In this document: positions 16,688 to 24,802 of the stretch, in pieces
How positions within the stretch are numbered: the first letter of the stretch is position 1
How the letters are laid out: each line of letters begins with the position of its first letter
Assembly: GCA_934546985.1 (NCBI GenBank)
Contig: CAKTEE010000006.1
Coordinates: 124,001-188,000, forward strand
Direction: 5' to 3'
Source of the DNA: an uncultured Eubacteriales bacterium
Lineage (GTDB): Bacteria > Bacillota > Clostridia > Oscillospirales > Acutalibacteraceae
Length of the DNA stretch: 64,000 bases
Made by a program: the position numbers and the translations under genes
Notes under the pieces: generated by a model
The model's database searches: none
Told to the model about the DNA's origin: nothing
Seen by the model: only the letters and a program-made list of their open reading frames with translations

Positions 16688-17285
16688 TGAATATCACCTT
16701 GATTTTACTGTTGGTTTTCTTTTTATATTCTTTAACCGTATTCACTGCAATTTCAGCACCTTTATCGTTAGGAAAATGAAATTCACCTGTCGAAATACAG
16801 CAGAATGAAATGCTTTTTAAATCATATGTATCAGAAAGCTTCAGGCACTCTGTATAACAGGATTCAAGTAATTCTTTATCGCTTTTTTTGAGTGTACCAT
16901 TTATAATCGGACCGACAGTATGAATAACATATTTACTTGGAAGATTATATGCAGGGGTTATTTTTGCTTTGCCTGCCGACCCTTTACAAATTTGTTTCTG
17001 CATAATTTTATTACATTCTAAACGAAGCCTTACTCCTGCAAACGTATGAATACAATTATCAACGCAGGCATGACAAGGACAAAAGCAACCCAAAAGCTGA
17101 TCATTGGCAGCATTAACTATTGCATCCGTATCAATAGTTGTTATATCCCCCTGCCACAAATAAATATCATCACTGTCAGGTATCAGCTTGTTTATATGAG
17201 TAATACCTTTTTTACTTACTTCTTCTTGCAGATATTCGTCCTCAACATTCAGATATTCATCACTGATAGGTTCTGGCATACGCAC
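16632..17285 (-). CDS. Zinc-type macrodomain protein, 5' end interrupted by TGA
   Basis: The macrodomain (DIYLWQGDITTIDTDAIVNA from about residue 40) has the zinc-binding insertion GCFCPCHACVDN at 66-77, diagnostic of the class that removes ADP-ribose from SirTM targets. AYNLPSKYVIHTVGP and CISTGEFHFPN are later macrodomain motifs. The frame continues upstream to an ATG at 17411 with the usual N-terminal region (SRYSKVEIPDDI, YRSLVNVRMPEPIS), but codon 9 is TGA (17385-17387). Intact length would be 259 residues. Today only a GTG at 17285 or ATG at 17279 can start, without a clear ribosome site. It is either impaired or expressed as a shortened protein. Middle gene of a three-gene operon. Confidence 0.8.
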   Translation of the reverse strand: MRMPEPISDEYLNVEDEYLQEEVSKKGITHINKLIPDSDDIYLWQGDITTIDTDAIVNAANDQLLGCFCPCHACVDNCIHTFAGVRLRLECNKIMQKQICKGSAGKAKITPAYNLPSKYVIHTVGPIINGTLKKSDKELLESCYTECLKLSDTYDLKSISFCCISTGEFHFPNDKGAEIAVNTVKEYKKKTNSKIKVIFNVFKDKDYKIYRELLCSD

Positions 17286-17432
17286 ATTAACAAGTGAACG
17301 ATACAGATTAAATTGCTCACAAATATCGTCAGGTATTTCAACCTTACTGTATCTTGAATTTTCTGAAAGCAGATATTTAATCAGTCAAATCAGCCGTTCA
17401 TTTTGTGTCATAATATTTTCAACCTCTTTTCA

Positions 17433-18059
17433 TCACGGCATTGACAGGACAAACCTCATAGCAATTTCCACAGTGCAGACAATTATTCTGTTTAATAAAT
17501 TATTCTGTTTAATAACTGCAATTCCGTTTGCGAAAGATATGCATCCTTGCGGGCAATATTTCCCACAAGCCCCACACATCATACAATTATCGGTTATACA
17601 ATATCTGCATATGATTTCATTAACTGTATCAAAGTTAAAGCTTTTGCGTTCAATTGGCTTTTTTGATAAATCAAACCATTCACCGCTGCCATCATAAATC
17701 TTAAAAACAGTAAGTGCTTGTTTTGATTTTTCTGTAGGGCATATTTCACTCATATAAAGATTTTTTTCAATTAATCTATCAAGATAGGTCCTTCCAATTT
17801 CTTTAACTTTTCCTTTTACAGATACTGAAATACAACGCATTGTATCATTTCCCTTTATTCCCGTCAGAGAAATGTATTCTTTATCCTTAAGACGATGATA
17901 AAAACTTTTTCCTTTTGCAGTAAGAAAATATAATCCATCTTCATCATAATCCATAATATCAATAGCACTCGTAACAGGCAAACCTTTTTCATTAACAGTT
18001 GCAATAACTGTTGTATATATATCTTCTGCAAGAAATTTTAAGTAATCTAATGTATTCAT
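17433..18059 (-). CDS. Pyridoxamine 5'-phosphate oxidase-like protein with truncated ferredoxin tail
   Basis: 208 residues from the ATG at 18059. The N-terminal ~130 residues are a split-barrel FMN-binding domain (TVIATVNEKGLPVTSAIDIM, YFLTAKGKSFYHRLKD). A ferredoxin-like tail begins CITDNCMMCGACGKYCPQGC, one 4Fe-4S set. The second set is lost: an exact 17-bp tandem duplication (17482-17515) shifts the frame, giving a nonsense tail. Without one copy the frame reads NNCLHCGNCYEVCPVNAVMK and ends at 17419, eight bases before the macrodomain ATG. Likely a flavin/Fe-S reductase; the flavin domain is intact. First gene of the sirtuin operon. Confidence 0.8.
   Translation of the reverse strand: MNTLDYLKFLAEDIYTTVIATVNEKGLPVTSAIDIMDYDEDGLYFLTAKGKSFYHRLKDKEYISLTGIKGNDTMRCISVSVKGKVKEIGRTYLDRLIEKNLYMSEICPTEKSKQALTVFKIYDGSGEWFDLSKKPIERKSFNFDTVNEIICRYCITDNCMMCGACGKYCPQGCISFANGIAVIKQNNLLNRIIVCTVEIAMRFVLSMP
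17482..17515. repeat. Exact 17-bp tandem duplication inside a gene
   Basis: ATTATTCTGTTTAATAA occurs twice without a gap (17482-17498 and 17499-17515). As 17 is not a multiple of three, it shifts the reading frame of the ferredoxin tail; removing one copy restores a normal 4Fe-4S motif. Confidence 0.95.
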
Positions 18060-18114
18060 CTTATCACCAATTGTATGATAACGCCCGTAAAACTTAATAG
18101 AAAGTACGCACAAT

Positions 18115-18151
18115 AAAGTGCTATGGTTTCTTTTTGATATCATAGCACTTT
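18115..18151 (-). terminator. Terminator of the SnoaL-like gene
   Basis: 11-bp perfect stem AAAGTGCTATG (18115-18125) / CATAGCACTTT (18141-18151), 15-base loop. Read leftward it ends in TTTATTG, a modest U tract. Confidence 0.6.
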
Positions 18152-18163
18152 ACGGATTTATAT

Positions 18164-18997
18164 TTAGAATTTACCGTTTTGATTCTGCCATGTACTTTCC
18201 TCAGCAATTGTTTCCATTACATCCCAGTGCTCAGCGATTTTTCCGTTTTCAATTCTGAACAAATCGTAATATGCTGTAGGAACACCGCCAAAAGCACCTT
18301 CACTTACCGCAAGAGCATAGTCGCCATCTGCGAGCACCTGATAAGTTTTGTTATAAATCATTTGAATACCCTGCTTTGCAAGTGCACCAAGCGCAGCACC
18401 AAGTCCTGAAAGTCCATCCGCAATACCTGTATTGTGCTGAATATAATTGTCTCCGTCAAAATATGATGTAAGTTTATCAGGATTTTTTGCACGGAGAACA
18501 TCACATACAAAACCGGCAGCTACCTTGCGTGTTTCTTCCTTATCTGCATAAGTATTCTTTTCAAGAGTACCGTCAATCTGGGTTCTGCCTGACGGATTAG
18601 GCACTGCCTTAACAGTGAGATTATCCCAGTGTTCTGCTATTTTTCCATTATTATCAATACGAAAAATATCAAAGGCAACCTGCTCGCCTGCTCCTGCAAA
18701 GTTGTAAACAGTTTGAAGAAATACTTTATCGCCGTCTTCAAATGCACGGATATTGTTTACAGTTGTTTTTATAGGCGCTGATGCAAGATATAAAACTGAA
18801 CCTACAAAAGCATCCCTGCCCGTACCATATGCGAGATTATGCTGAATATATCCCTCTGCAAGTAATTCCTTTGCTTTCTCCGCATCACCTGTTGTAAATG
18901 TGTTAATAAGTTCTAAAGCTTTTCGTGTATTTGTCATTGTTATTTCCTCTCTGACATTTTTATTTGTTTTATCTAAGAAATCTTTTAAAAAGTTCAT
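18164..18997 (-). CDS. Double SnoaL-like (NTF2 fold) protein
   Basis: 277 residues with two tandem NTF2-fold repeats: about 21-140 (GYIQHNLAYGTGRDAFVGS, then VAFDIFRIDNNGKIAEHWDN) and 150-277 (NYIQHNTGIADGLSGLG, then YYDLFRIENGKIAEHWD). Both resemble SnoaL-like polyketide-cyclase or steroid-isomerase proteins; the ligand is unknown. Two starts are plausible: ATG 18997 behind AAAAGGAG (used here) and ATG 18937 behind AGAGAGG, the latter closer to family length. Divergent from the hxlR-type regulator, which probably controls it. Confidence 0.82.
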   Translation of the reverse strand: MNFLKDFLDKTNKNVREEITMTNTRKALELINTFTTGDAEKAKELLAEGYIQHNLAYGTGRDAFVGSVLYLASAPIKTTVNNIRAFEDGDKVFLQTVYNFAGAGEQVAFDIFRIDNNGKIAEHWDNLTVKAVPNPSGRTQIDGTLEKNTYADKEETRKVAAGFVCDVLRAKNPDKLTSYFDGDNYIQHNTGIADGLSGLGAALGALAKQGIQMIYNKTYQVLADGDYALAVSEGAFGGVPTAYYDLFRIENGKIAEHWDVMETIAEESTWQNQNGKF

Positions 18998-19052
18998 CTG
19001 GATTTCTCCTTTTCGATTTTTTGAAGAGTGTGTCGACTTATCTCTTGACTGT

Positions 19053-19081
19053 ATTGTACTGCTTATGGTATCATCTGTAAA
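19053..19081 (-). promoter_or_regulatory. Promoter of the SnoaL-like gene
   Basis: Read leftward: TTTACA (19076-19081), 17 bases, TACAAT (19053-19058), about 55 bases before the start at 18997. Confidence 0.55.
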
Positions 19082-19085
19082 GTAA

Positions 19086-19145
19086 GCACTTTATTGTGCT
19101 GTAGTTACCAAAAGGAAACTAATAGGTAGTTACTGCTTGGTAACA
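19086..19145. promoter_or_regulatory. Candidate HxlR operator region
   Basis: Between the divergent genes lie a dyad AGCAC-N6-GTGCT (19086-19101), two direct GTAGTTAC copies (19102-19109 and 19127-19134) and a dyad GTTAC-N6-GTAAC (19130-19145). Clustering just upstream of the SnoaL-like promoter fits binding by the adjacent HxlR-type regulator. The core GCACTTTATTGTGC recurs inverted at 18109-18122. Confidence 0.45.
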
Positions 19146-19218
19146 ATTGCGATATTATTCGGTTTTTCAAAGAAAATAAATTTTTTTAAATCCAAAAAAT
19201 TTTTCAGGAGATGTAATT

Positions 19219-19548
19219 ATGGCTTTGAATGAAACGAAAAATCTGCCGGTATGCCCTGTAGAAACAACATTGACTTTGATAGGTAATAAATGGAAAGTGT
19301 TGATATTGCGTGATTTACTTCCCGGAACAAAGCGCTTCGGAGAACTAAAAAAATCATTAGGCTCTGTAAGTCAAAAAGTCCTTACTGCACAATTAAGGGA
19401 TATGGAGGCTGACGGTCTGGTGACAAGAACCGTTTATCCAGAAGTCCCTCCGAGAGTTGAATATACATTAACAGATTTAGGCTTGAGCCTTCAGCCGGTT
19501 CTTAATTCGCTTTGGAACTGGGGCGAAAGCTACAAAACAAGTTTATAA
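19219..19548 (+). CDS. HxlR family transcriptional regulator
   Basis: 109 residues. VCPVETTLTLIGNKWKVLIL is the HxlR signature, with the conserved cysteine at residue 12 that serves redox or electrophile sensing in some members (such as HypR). RFGELKKSLGSVSQKVLTAQ is the recognition part of the winged helix, and PPRVEYTLTDLG the wing. CAGGAGATG precedes the ATG. Divergent from the SnoaL-like gene, which is the obvious target. Confidence 0.93.
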   Translation: MALNETKNLPVCPVETTLTLIGNKWKVLILRDLLPGTKRFGELKKSLGSVSQKVLTAQLRDMEADGLVTRTVYPEVPPRVEYTLTDLGLSLQPVLNSLWNWGESYKTSL

Positions 19549-19895
19549 CTTTACACAGACTTATACAAACTTGAAACCAAGTATTTTGTTTCATATCTCT
19601 GGCCAAAATATAAACCTTTGCTAATCTTTGGAATAAAAGCGATTAAACCTCAAATCATTTTATTGTCCATTCAGTTAATACATAAACATAAAACTAACTG
19701 TTAAATTAACTTTCATTAACCTAAAATAAAAGAGCCGTTTACATACCATTGTGTACCAACAGTATGTAAACGGCTTTTCCTTTTGCCCTCTGTAAGAGAG
19801 TGTGCCGAACTTTTTATTATGGAGCCCGGTATGCGGAATATCAGCATAGAAATATTTGAGCATTTCTTACTGATTTTCATTTTCATTCCTCTTTT
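19549..19895. other. Intergenic region between convergent genes
   Basis: 347 bases, AT-rich. The only clear element is the terminator hairpin at 19734-19774; no gene is recognised. Confidence 0.6.
19734..19774. terminator. Two-way terminator before the polysaccharide cluster
   Basis: A 13-bp perfect stem GCCGTTTACATAC (19734-19746) / GTATGTAAACGGC (19762-19774). TTTTCCTTTT follows on the plus strand and TCTTTTATTTT on the minus strand. Confidence 0.8.
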
Positions 19896-21071
19896 TTACT
19901 TCTTCATCTGCTCAGCAATATCAGCATCTACAATTTCTTCTCCTGTTTTATCTTTTAACTGCTCCATGCTTGCGGCACTAAGCCCGTTATTCACAACTGC
20001 ACACATATCACAGGTAGAACATTGATCCAGTTCTTCTTTTGTTATTCTGCCATCGCGGTAATCACGAACAATTTTATTCTCATACATGCTGTAAGGATGT
20101 TTGCTGAACAGCGCTTTGACCTTATGGGCAACAACCCATGCGGCCGGTTTCCAAATATATTTATGCATTGCAGGAGAAACAGAACCAATCATCCAGCAAT
20201 TACGGTCACAATGTCTTACTTTCTTACGAACCTCTTCCGCCTCTGGGCTATTCCATAACTCATCCCAAGTCTGTTCATTCAGATTTCCCATGACTTCTTT
20301 ATCTTTGGTACCATTACAGGGCATAACATCTCCATAAGGGTCAATGAAAAAGGTATCAAAACTCATATCACAGGGCAGCAGACGTTTTTGCCCGTAAATA
20401 TAATTAATCAAACCATGATTGAAATAAGCACGGAACCATTTTTTGGGACTATTAGACTCCAGCAATTTATTCACTAAATGCTCAAAGTTCTGTGCTACCA
20501 TCGGCCGATCATGAATGATGTTCTTTGCCTCTACAAAATAAAAACTATTATGAAGGCTTGCCGTAGCAAACTCCATCCCCATTTTATCAGACAGTTCATA
20601 TAACGGCACAAGATCGGGAGCATTCTTATCCTGAACAGTCATGCCAAACCCGACGTCTTTCATACCCATGTCACGTAATTTCTTCAGCGTAGTATATCCG
20701 CGGTTGTATCCATCCTGCAAACCGCGAATTTCATTATTGGTCTGTTCCAAACCTTCAATGGAAATGCGAATGCCAATCTGGGGAAATTCCTTACAAAGGT
20801 CTATAATACGGTCTGTAAAAAAGCCATTTGTGGAAATCACAATGCGGTCGCTTTTTTTATAAATCTCGCGTACAATATCTTTGAGGTCGGTACGAATAAA
20901 AGGTTCTCCGCCGGTAATATTTGTAAAATACATCTTTGGCAGTTTTTTTATCGTTTCAATGGAAATTTCCTCTTCTGGTTTGGAAGGCGCCTTATATCTA
21001 TTACACATGGAACAACGCGCATTACAGCGATAAGTAACAATCACAGTACCATTTAATTTTTTTTCAGCCAT
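19896..21071 (-). CDS. Radical SAM protein with SPASM-like C-terminus
   Basis: 391 residues. Cys16, Cys20 and Cys23 (CNARCSMC) form the radical-SAM cluster site, followed by NITGGEPFIRTDL and STNGFFTDRI. The C-terminal part carries extra cysteines (PCDM, MPCNGTKDKEVMGNL, HCDRNCWM, CSTCDMCAVV), typical of auxiliary Fe-S clusters in SPASM/Twitch proteins. It is the last gene of a polysaccharide cluster and overlaps the acyltransferase gene by eight bases, so modification of a sugar or a carrier-linked glycan is likelier than peptide maturation (inference; no precursor peptide is seen). Confidence 0.85.
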   Translation of the reverse strand: MAEKKLNGTVIVTYRCNARCSMCNRYKAPSKPEEEISIETIKKLPKMYFTNITGGEPFIRTDLKDIVREIYKKSDRIVISTNGFFTDRIIDLCKEFPQIGIRISIEGLEQTNNEIRGLQDGYNRGYTTLKKLRDMGMKDVGFGMTVQDKNAPDLVPLYELSDKMGMEFATASLHNSFYFVEAKNIIHDRPMVAQNFEHLVNKLLESNSPKKWFRAYFNHGLINYIYGQKRLLPCDMSFDTFFIDPYGDVMPCNGTKDKEVMGNLNEQTWDELWNSPEAEEVRKKVRHCDRNCWMIGSVSPAMHKYIWKPAAWVVAHKVKALFSKHPYSMYENKIVRDYRDGRITKEELDQCSTCDMCAVVNNGLSAASMEQLKDKTGEEIVDADIAEQMKK

Positions 21072-22134
21072 AACTTTTCTCCTTAAATTGTTTTATCAGT
21101 TTAGCCGCCTTACCTAAAACCCATTTGGCACATAAGGAAAACAAAATAGAGCCACCAATGGTTCCCATAGCAGTAAGGCAATAAGAGATGAACTCATTTC
21201 CAAATAAATGAATAAAACCACATTTTTCAAGCACACGATAAACTGCCATATGGCATAAATAAACTTCAAAACTAATACCGCTGATGAACTTTGTAACAGG
21301 ATTACATAATATGCCTCTCTGATCACTTCTCCCAATTGCATAAATTAATAATGCCGCACTGAGAGGCAATATCGTTACAATCGACGCTCCAACAACAAAA
21401 TATAACACAGCCAGCACTATGCACATGAAAAACAATGCAAACCGATATTTATCTGCTATTTCGGATAGCTTATCACGATATAAATAAACCAACCCACCCA
21501 TCACAAAATAAACTGCACAATAAATAAAACTTGTCCTTGCCGAAAAATTTTCCGGCACATGATTTGCATCAAAAAAATATATGATACACAGCATATGAAA
21601 AATCAAAGCCACTGCAAAGGTCAGCCACGCGCGTTTCTTACGGCTTAGCAAATAACAGAAAAACGGGAACAGCAAATAGAAAACAAAAATCACTCCCAAT
21701 GTCCAACTGACGCCGATTACCTGAATATTTGCGTTTGGCAGTAATTCCTGACATAAGGTCAGATTTGCAAAAACCTCATATAACGTATGCACACTTGGTG
21801 ACATCACCCAATCCAATATACACAGCAAGGCAAAAAAGGGCCAAATTTTAGCGTACCGTTTACTGTAAAATTCCTCAAGAGTAATTCTGTGTTCTAAAAT
21901 CTTATCAAAATAACCACAGCACATACCAAAACCGCTGACCATCATAAATAAAAATACAAAATTTGTAAAAGCCGGAATCAGGCTGTTAAATAGAAAGCCG
22001 CCAATCTGATAACCGCTGTTTGTATAGACATGCATAAGCACAATTCCAATAATCGCATATGCACGTAGCCCATCCAGCGAGCCATATCGTTTGGATTTCT
22101 CTTCTTGTACTGTCATTGCCGCCGCTTCTGCCAT
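21064..22134 (-). CDS. Acyltransferase 3 family membrane protein (OafA-like)
   Basis: 356 residues with about ten hydrophobic segments. YGSLDGLRAYAIIGIVLMHV is the classic AT-3 opening, with the conserved RxxA and the His that is thought to be catalytic. MMVSGFGMCCGYF and the SWTLGVIFVFYLLFPFF region also fit. The family acetylates or otherwise acylates surface polysaccharides. ATG at 22134 is placed behind GGAGAG. Operon partner of two GT4 enzymes. Confidence 0.9.
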   Translation of the reverse strand: MAEAAAMTVQEEKSKRYGSLDGLRAYAIIGIVLMHVYTNSGYQIGGFLFNSLIPAFTNFVFLFMMVSGFGMCCGYFDKILEHRITLEEFYSKRYAKIWPFFALLCILDWVMSPSVHTLYEVFANLTLCQELLPNANIQVIGVSWTLGVIFVFYLLFPFFCYLLSRKKRAWLTFAVALIFHMLCIIYFFDANHVPENFSARTSFIYCAVYFVMGGLVYLYRDKLSEIADKYRFALFFMCIVLAVLYFVVGASIVTILPLSAALLIYAIGRSDQRGILCNPVTKFISGISFEVYLCHMAVYRVLEKCGFIHLFGNEFISYCLTAMGTIGGSILFSLCAKWVLGKAAKLIKQFKEKSYG

Positions 22135-22153
22135 CACATCAACTCTCCTTCAA

Positions 22154-23356
22154 TCAGCCGGTGTAAATTTCCATCAGTTTTTCTGCATACGTTTCAACAG
22201 TATCAAAAGAAATATTCCTGCAATTCCTGCTGTAATCGTTCAGTTTTTCCTTATTTGTCCACAGCTTTTCAATTTTTTCTTTCAGGTCAGCCTTATTGCC
22301 GCTCGTAAACAACTCTCCGGTTTTTCCCTCCTGAATCAGCTCCGGAATACCGCCAATATCAGCTCCCAACACAGGCGTCCCATATATTTGGCTTTCCATC
22401 ACAGAAAATGGACAATTCTCATACCATTCGGATGGATAAACGCTAAGCCTTGCTTCACGAATGAGTTTTTCCAAAGCCTCACCTTTTTGAAAACCAACAT
22501 TTTTAATATTTGAAATATCATTTATTTTTTTTTCTAAAGAACCTGTACCCGCAAAGATAAACGGAATCCCGCTGAGTTCCCTGCAAACATCCAGTAAGGT
22601 GTCAATCCCCTTCTCCTCTGAAAAACGCCCAAAATAAAGAATATAATCTTTTTTTTCAGCCTCTTTCCATTCAGTTTGATCCACAAAATTGTGCATTGCA
22701 ATTGTTTTTTCAGCAAACAAAGGATTGCTGTCCATTTTACTTTTCAAAAAAACAGAACAGCAAACCATACTGTCAATATATCGATAAACTCCATTCATCT
22801 TCCAGAAGTATGCTTCCACTGTTCCAACAGCCGATTTTACCGTACTGCCATGAATACACTTATTTTTTGTGCAGTTCATAAAATGACCGCCAAGACACTC
22901 TTCACAGTTCTGATGTATGTTCGGATTATTCAGCATATGGTTTGGACAAATCAAATTGTAATCATGCGCAGTAAAAACAATCTTACACTTATGACCAGTT
23001 TTTTTTCTCCACGTTTCAATCTCTAAAATAATAGAAGGCGTGAGCTGGTATGTAAAATTATTCAGATGGCAAACATCTGGCTGAAAATCATCCAGTACCA
23101 GACGGATTTTCTTGCGCGCCTCAGAAGAATAAATCGTTTTTAACGGGTAAGTCAATTTTGCCAGCTTGAAACCGCCATGAAAATCCATGTCAGAAGTATA
23201 AGCGTTCACGGCGTTTCCAACGCAGCGGCCCTCATGCTCCATTCCAAAATACTGGACTTCATGCCCCTGTCCTTTCAGATAATCCCCTAATTTAAAGATA
23301 TAGGTTTCCGAGCCCCCATTTGGATAAAGGAATTTATTTATCATTAGAATTTTCAT
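22154..23356 (-). CDS. Glycosyltransferase family 4 enzyme
   Basis: 400 residues. The N-terminal Rossmann domain begins MKILMINKFLYPNGGSETYI, and the C-terminal domain has YILYFGRFSEEKGIDTLLD, FIFAGTGSLE and SVYPSEWYENCPFSVMESQI with the E-x7-E donor-binding motif of GT-B retaining enzymes. A Cys-rich insert (CPNHMLNNPNIHQNCEECLG, then C-x4-C) may bind a metal and is typical of this GT4 subgroup. Donor and acceptor sugars are unknown. It builds the same polysaccharide as its neighbours. Confidence 0.9.
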   Translation of the reverse strand: MKILMINKFLYPNGGSETYIFKLGDYLKGQGHEVQYFGMEHEGRCVGNAVNAYTSDMDFHGGFKLAKLTYPLKTIYSSEARKKIRLVLDDFQPDVCHLNNFTYQLTPSIILEIETWRKKTGHKCKIVFTAHDYNLICPNHMLNNPNIHQNCEECLGGHFMNCTKNKCIHGSTVKSAVGTVEAYFWKMNGVYRYIDSMVCCSVFLKSKMDSNPLFAEKTIAMHNFVDQTEWKEAEKKDYILYFGRFSEEKGIDTLLDVCRELSGIPFIFAGTGSLEKKINDISNIKNVGFQKGEALEKLIREARLSVYPSEWYENCPFSVMESQIYGTPVLGADIGGIPELIQEGKTGELFTSGNKADLKEKIEKLWTNKEKLNDYSRNCRNISFDTVETYAEKLMEIYTG

Positions 23357-23363
23357 AATTACC

Positions 23364-24494
23364 TCACCTATATAACTTTAATGTTTGTGCCACCACATCA
23401 TCCCAGTTATATTTTTTAAAGATGAAATCGCCCGCTTCATTTTTGTATCGAACCGTTATATTTGGATTATCACAAAGCATCTGTAATTTATCTCTTAAAT
23501 CCTCCGTGTTTCCTTTTTTGAACATTACGGCTTTATCCTCTATTACTTCGGCACATTCTGAAATATCTGAAGTAACGCAACAATTCCCATAGCTCATTCC
23601 CTCAAGCAAACTCAAGGGCATCCCCTCAAGGTCGCTTGGCAATATATAAACATAAGCATTGCTATAAAGTTCCTCCAACAACCTGCCCTGAACAAATCCG
23701 GTAAAAACAATCCGGTCATCGTCCTTGCTCATTTCTTCTAATTCCATCATAAAAGTATCTGTATCAGAACTGCCGCCTGCTATTACAAGCTTTTTATCTG
23801 TTTTTACTTTCTTAAATGCCTGAATTAAATATTTCAGTCCCTTTTCGGGAACAATCCTGCCAAGAAATAAAAAATAGGAGTCCTTTTCAATCCCCCATCT
23901 TTCTGTTATTTCTTTTGCTTCTACTATCTTCGGTCTGTTTACCCCATTAGGAATAAACTTAGTTTCCCGCCCGTACGTATCTTTAAAATACTGCCGAACA
24001 CTTTCGCTCAAAACAATGATTTCATCTGCAAAGCGCACTGCGTTTTTTTCTCCCAGCATGATATAAGCTGAAGCAAGCTTGCCCCATTTCGCCCTGCGAT
24101 GATCCAGTCCATGAATTGTTACGATAACTTTTTTGCGAAAAATCTTAGGAAGCCAGCACATAAATGCGGGCCCTTCCGCATGAAAATGAACAACATCATA
24201 TTTACCAAACGCCGCAAATACAGCGGCAAAAAATGAAGACGTCATAGCCGCCAAACCTTTGCAGTTGATTGTAGGCACACTTTTCAATTTAACGCCTTTA
24301 TATTGATTGCTGTTTTCTGCATCAAATTGTTTACCGCTTATGTGATGACCTCTGCGGTTATAACAGGTAACATGATATCCCATTTTTACCATTCGCACAG
24401 ATAATTCTTCTACAACAATCTCAACTCCGCCTTCACGGGATGGAATTCGCTTGTGTCCAAGCATTGCAATTTTCGGTTTTCCTTTTTGTCCCAT
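23364..24494 (-). CDS. Glycosyltransferase family 4 enzyme, DUF1972-type start
   Basis: 376 residues. IAMLGHKRIPSREGGVEIVV matches the DUF1972-like N-terminus of rhamnosyl- or glucosyltransferases of capsule clusters (Cps2T-like). The GT-B C-terminal domain shows YFLFLGRIVPEKGLKYLIQA and YVLPSDLEGMPLSLLEGMS-like residues (YILPSDLEGMPLSLLEGM). It is the first gene of the leftward four-gene cluster, eight bases before the next gene. GAGGAG stands about 10 bases before the ATG. Confidence 0.9.
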   Translation of the reverse strand: MGQKGKPKIAMLGHKRIPSREGGVEIVVEELSVRMVKMGYHVTCYNRRGHHISGKQFDAENSNQYKGVKLKSVPTINCKGLAAMTSSFFAAVFAAFGKYDVVHFHAEGPAFMCWLPKIFRKKVIVTIHGLDHRRAKWGKLASAYIMLGEKNAVRFADEIIVLSESVRQYFKDTYGRETKFIPNGVNRPKIVEAKEITERWGIEKDSYFLFLGRIVPEKGLKYLIQAFKKVKTDKKLVIAGGSSDTDTFMMELEEMSKDDDRIVFTGFVQGRLLEELYSNAYVYILPSDLEGMPLSLLEGMSYGNCCVTSDISECAEVIEDKAVMFKKGNTEDLRDKLQMLCDNPNITVRYKNEAGDFIFKKYNWDDVVAQTLKLYR

Positions 24495-24802
24495 CCTGTG
24501 TGCACTCCTCTAATCTATAGTTAAATGGTTCAACTTCAACATTGACGCTTTCCGGTTTTTAATCTGCCGGTATTTCTCTTTAAACTGTAGTACAGTAAAA
24601 CAATTGATACAATCAAAACCACTGCCTATAAATCGGTATCATACTAAAAACATCTAACTGAATGAAAACCTTGTTTTTATATTCTACCATTAAGAGCCGC
24701 TTCCTGCAAGTCTACAGCCATGTATGGAAAATAAAACATAAATTTTTTTGCATTTAATAGCAAACCCTCGCTGCATCAATCACAGCAAGGGCTATTGGAA
24801 TT
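24495..24802. other. Intergenic region upstream of the polysaccharide cluster
   Basis: 308 bases. It holds the birA terminator (24765-24791) and a 13-base palindrome ACTGTAGTACAGT (24584-24596) about 90 bases before the first glycosyltransferase. A promoter is expected here but I see no strong -35/-10 pair. Confidence 0.5.
24765..24791 (-). terminator. Terminator of birA
   Basis: Read leftward: CCCTTGCTG / CAGCGAGGG, a 9-bp stem with one wobble pair and a 9-base loop, then TTTGCTATT. Confidence 0.65.

Noticed and set aside
17385..17387. TGA in the macrodomain frame as a possible selenocysteine or recoded codon
   Set aside because: TGA ends several genes here normally, no selenocysteine element is visible, and family members have an ordinary hydrophobic or aromatic residue there.
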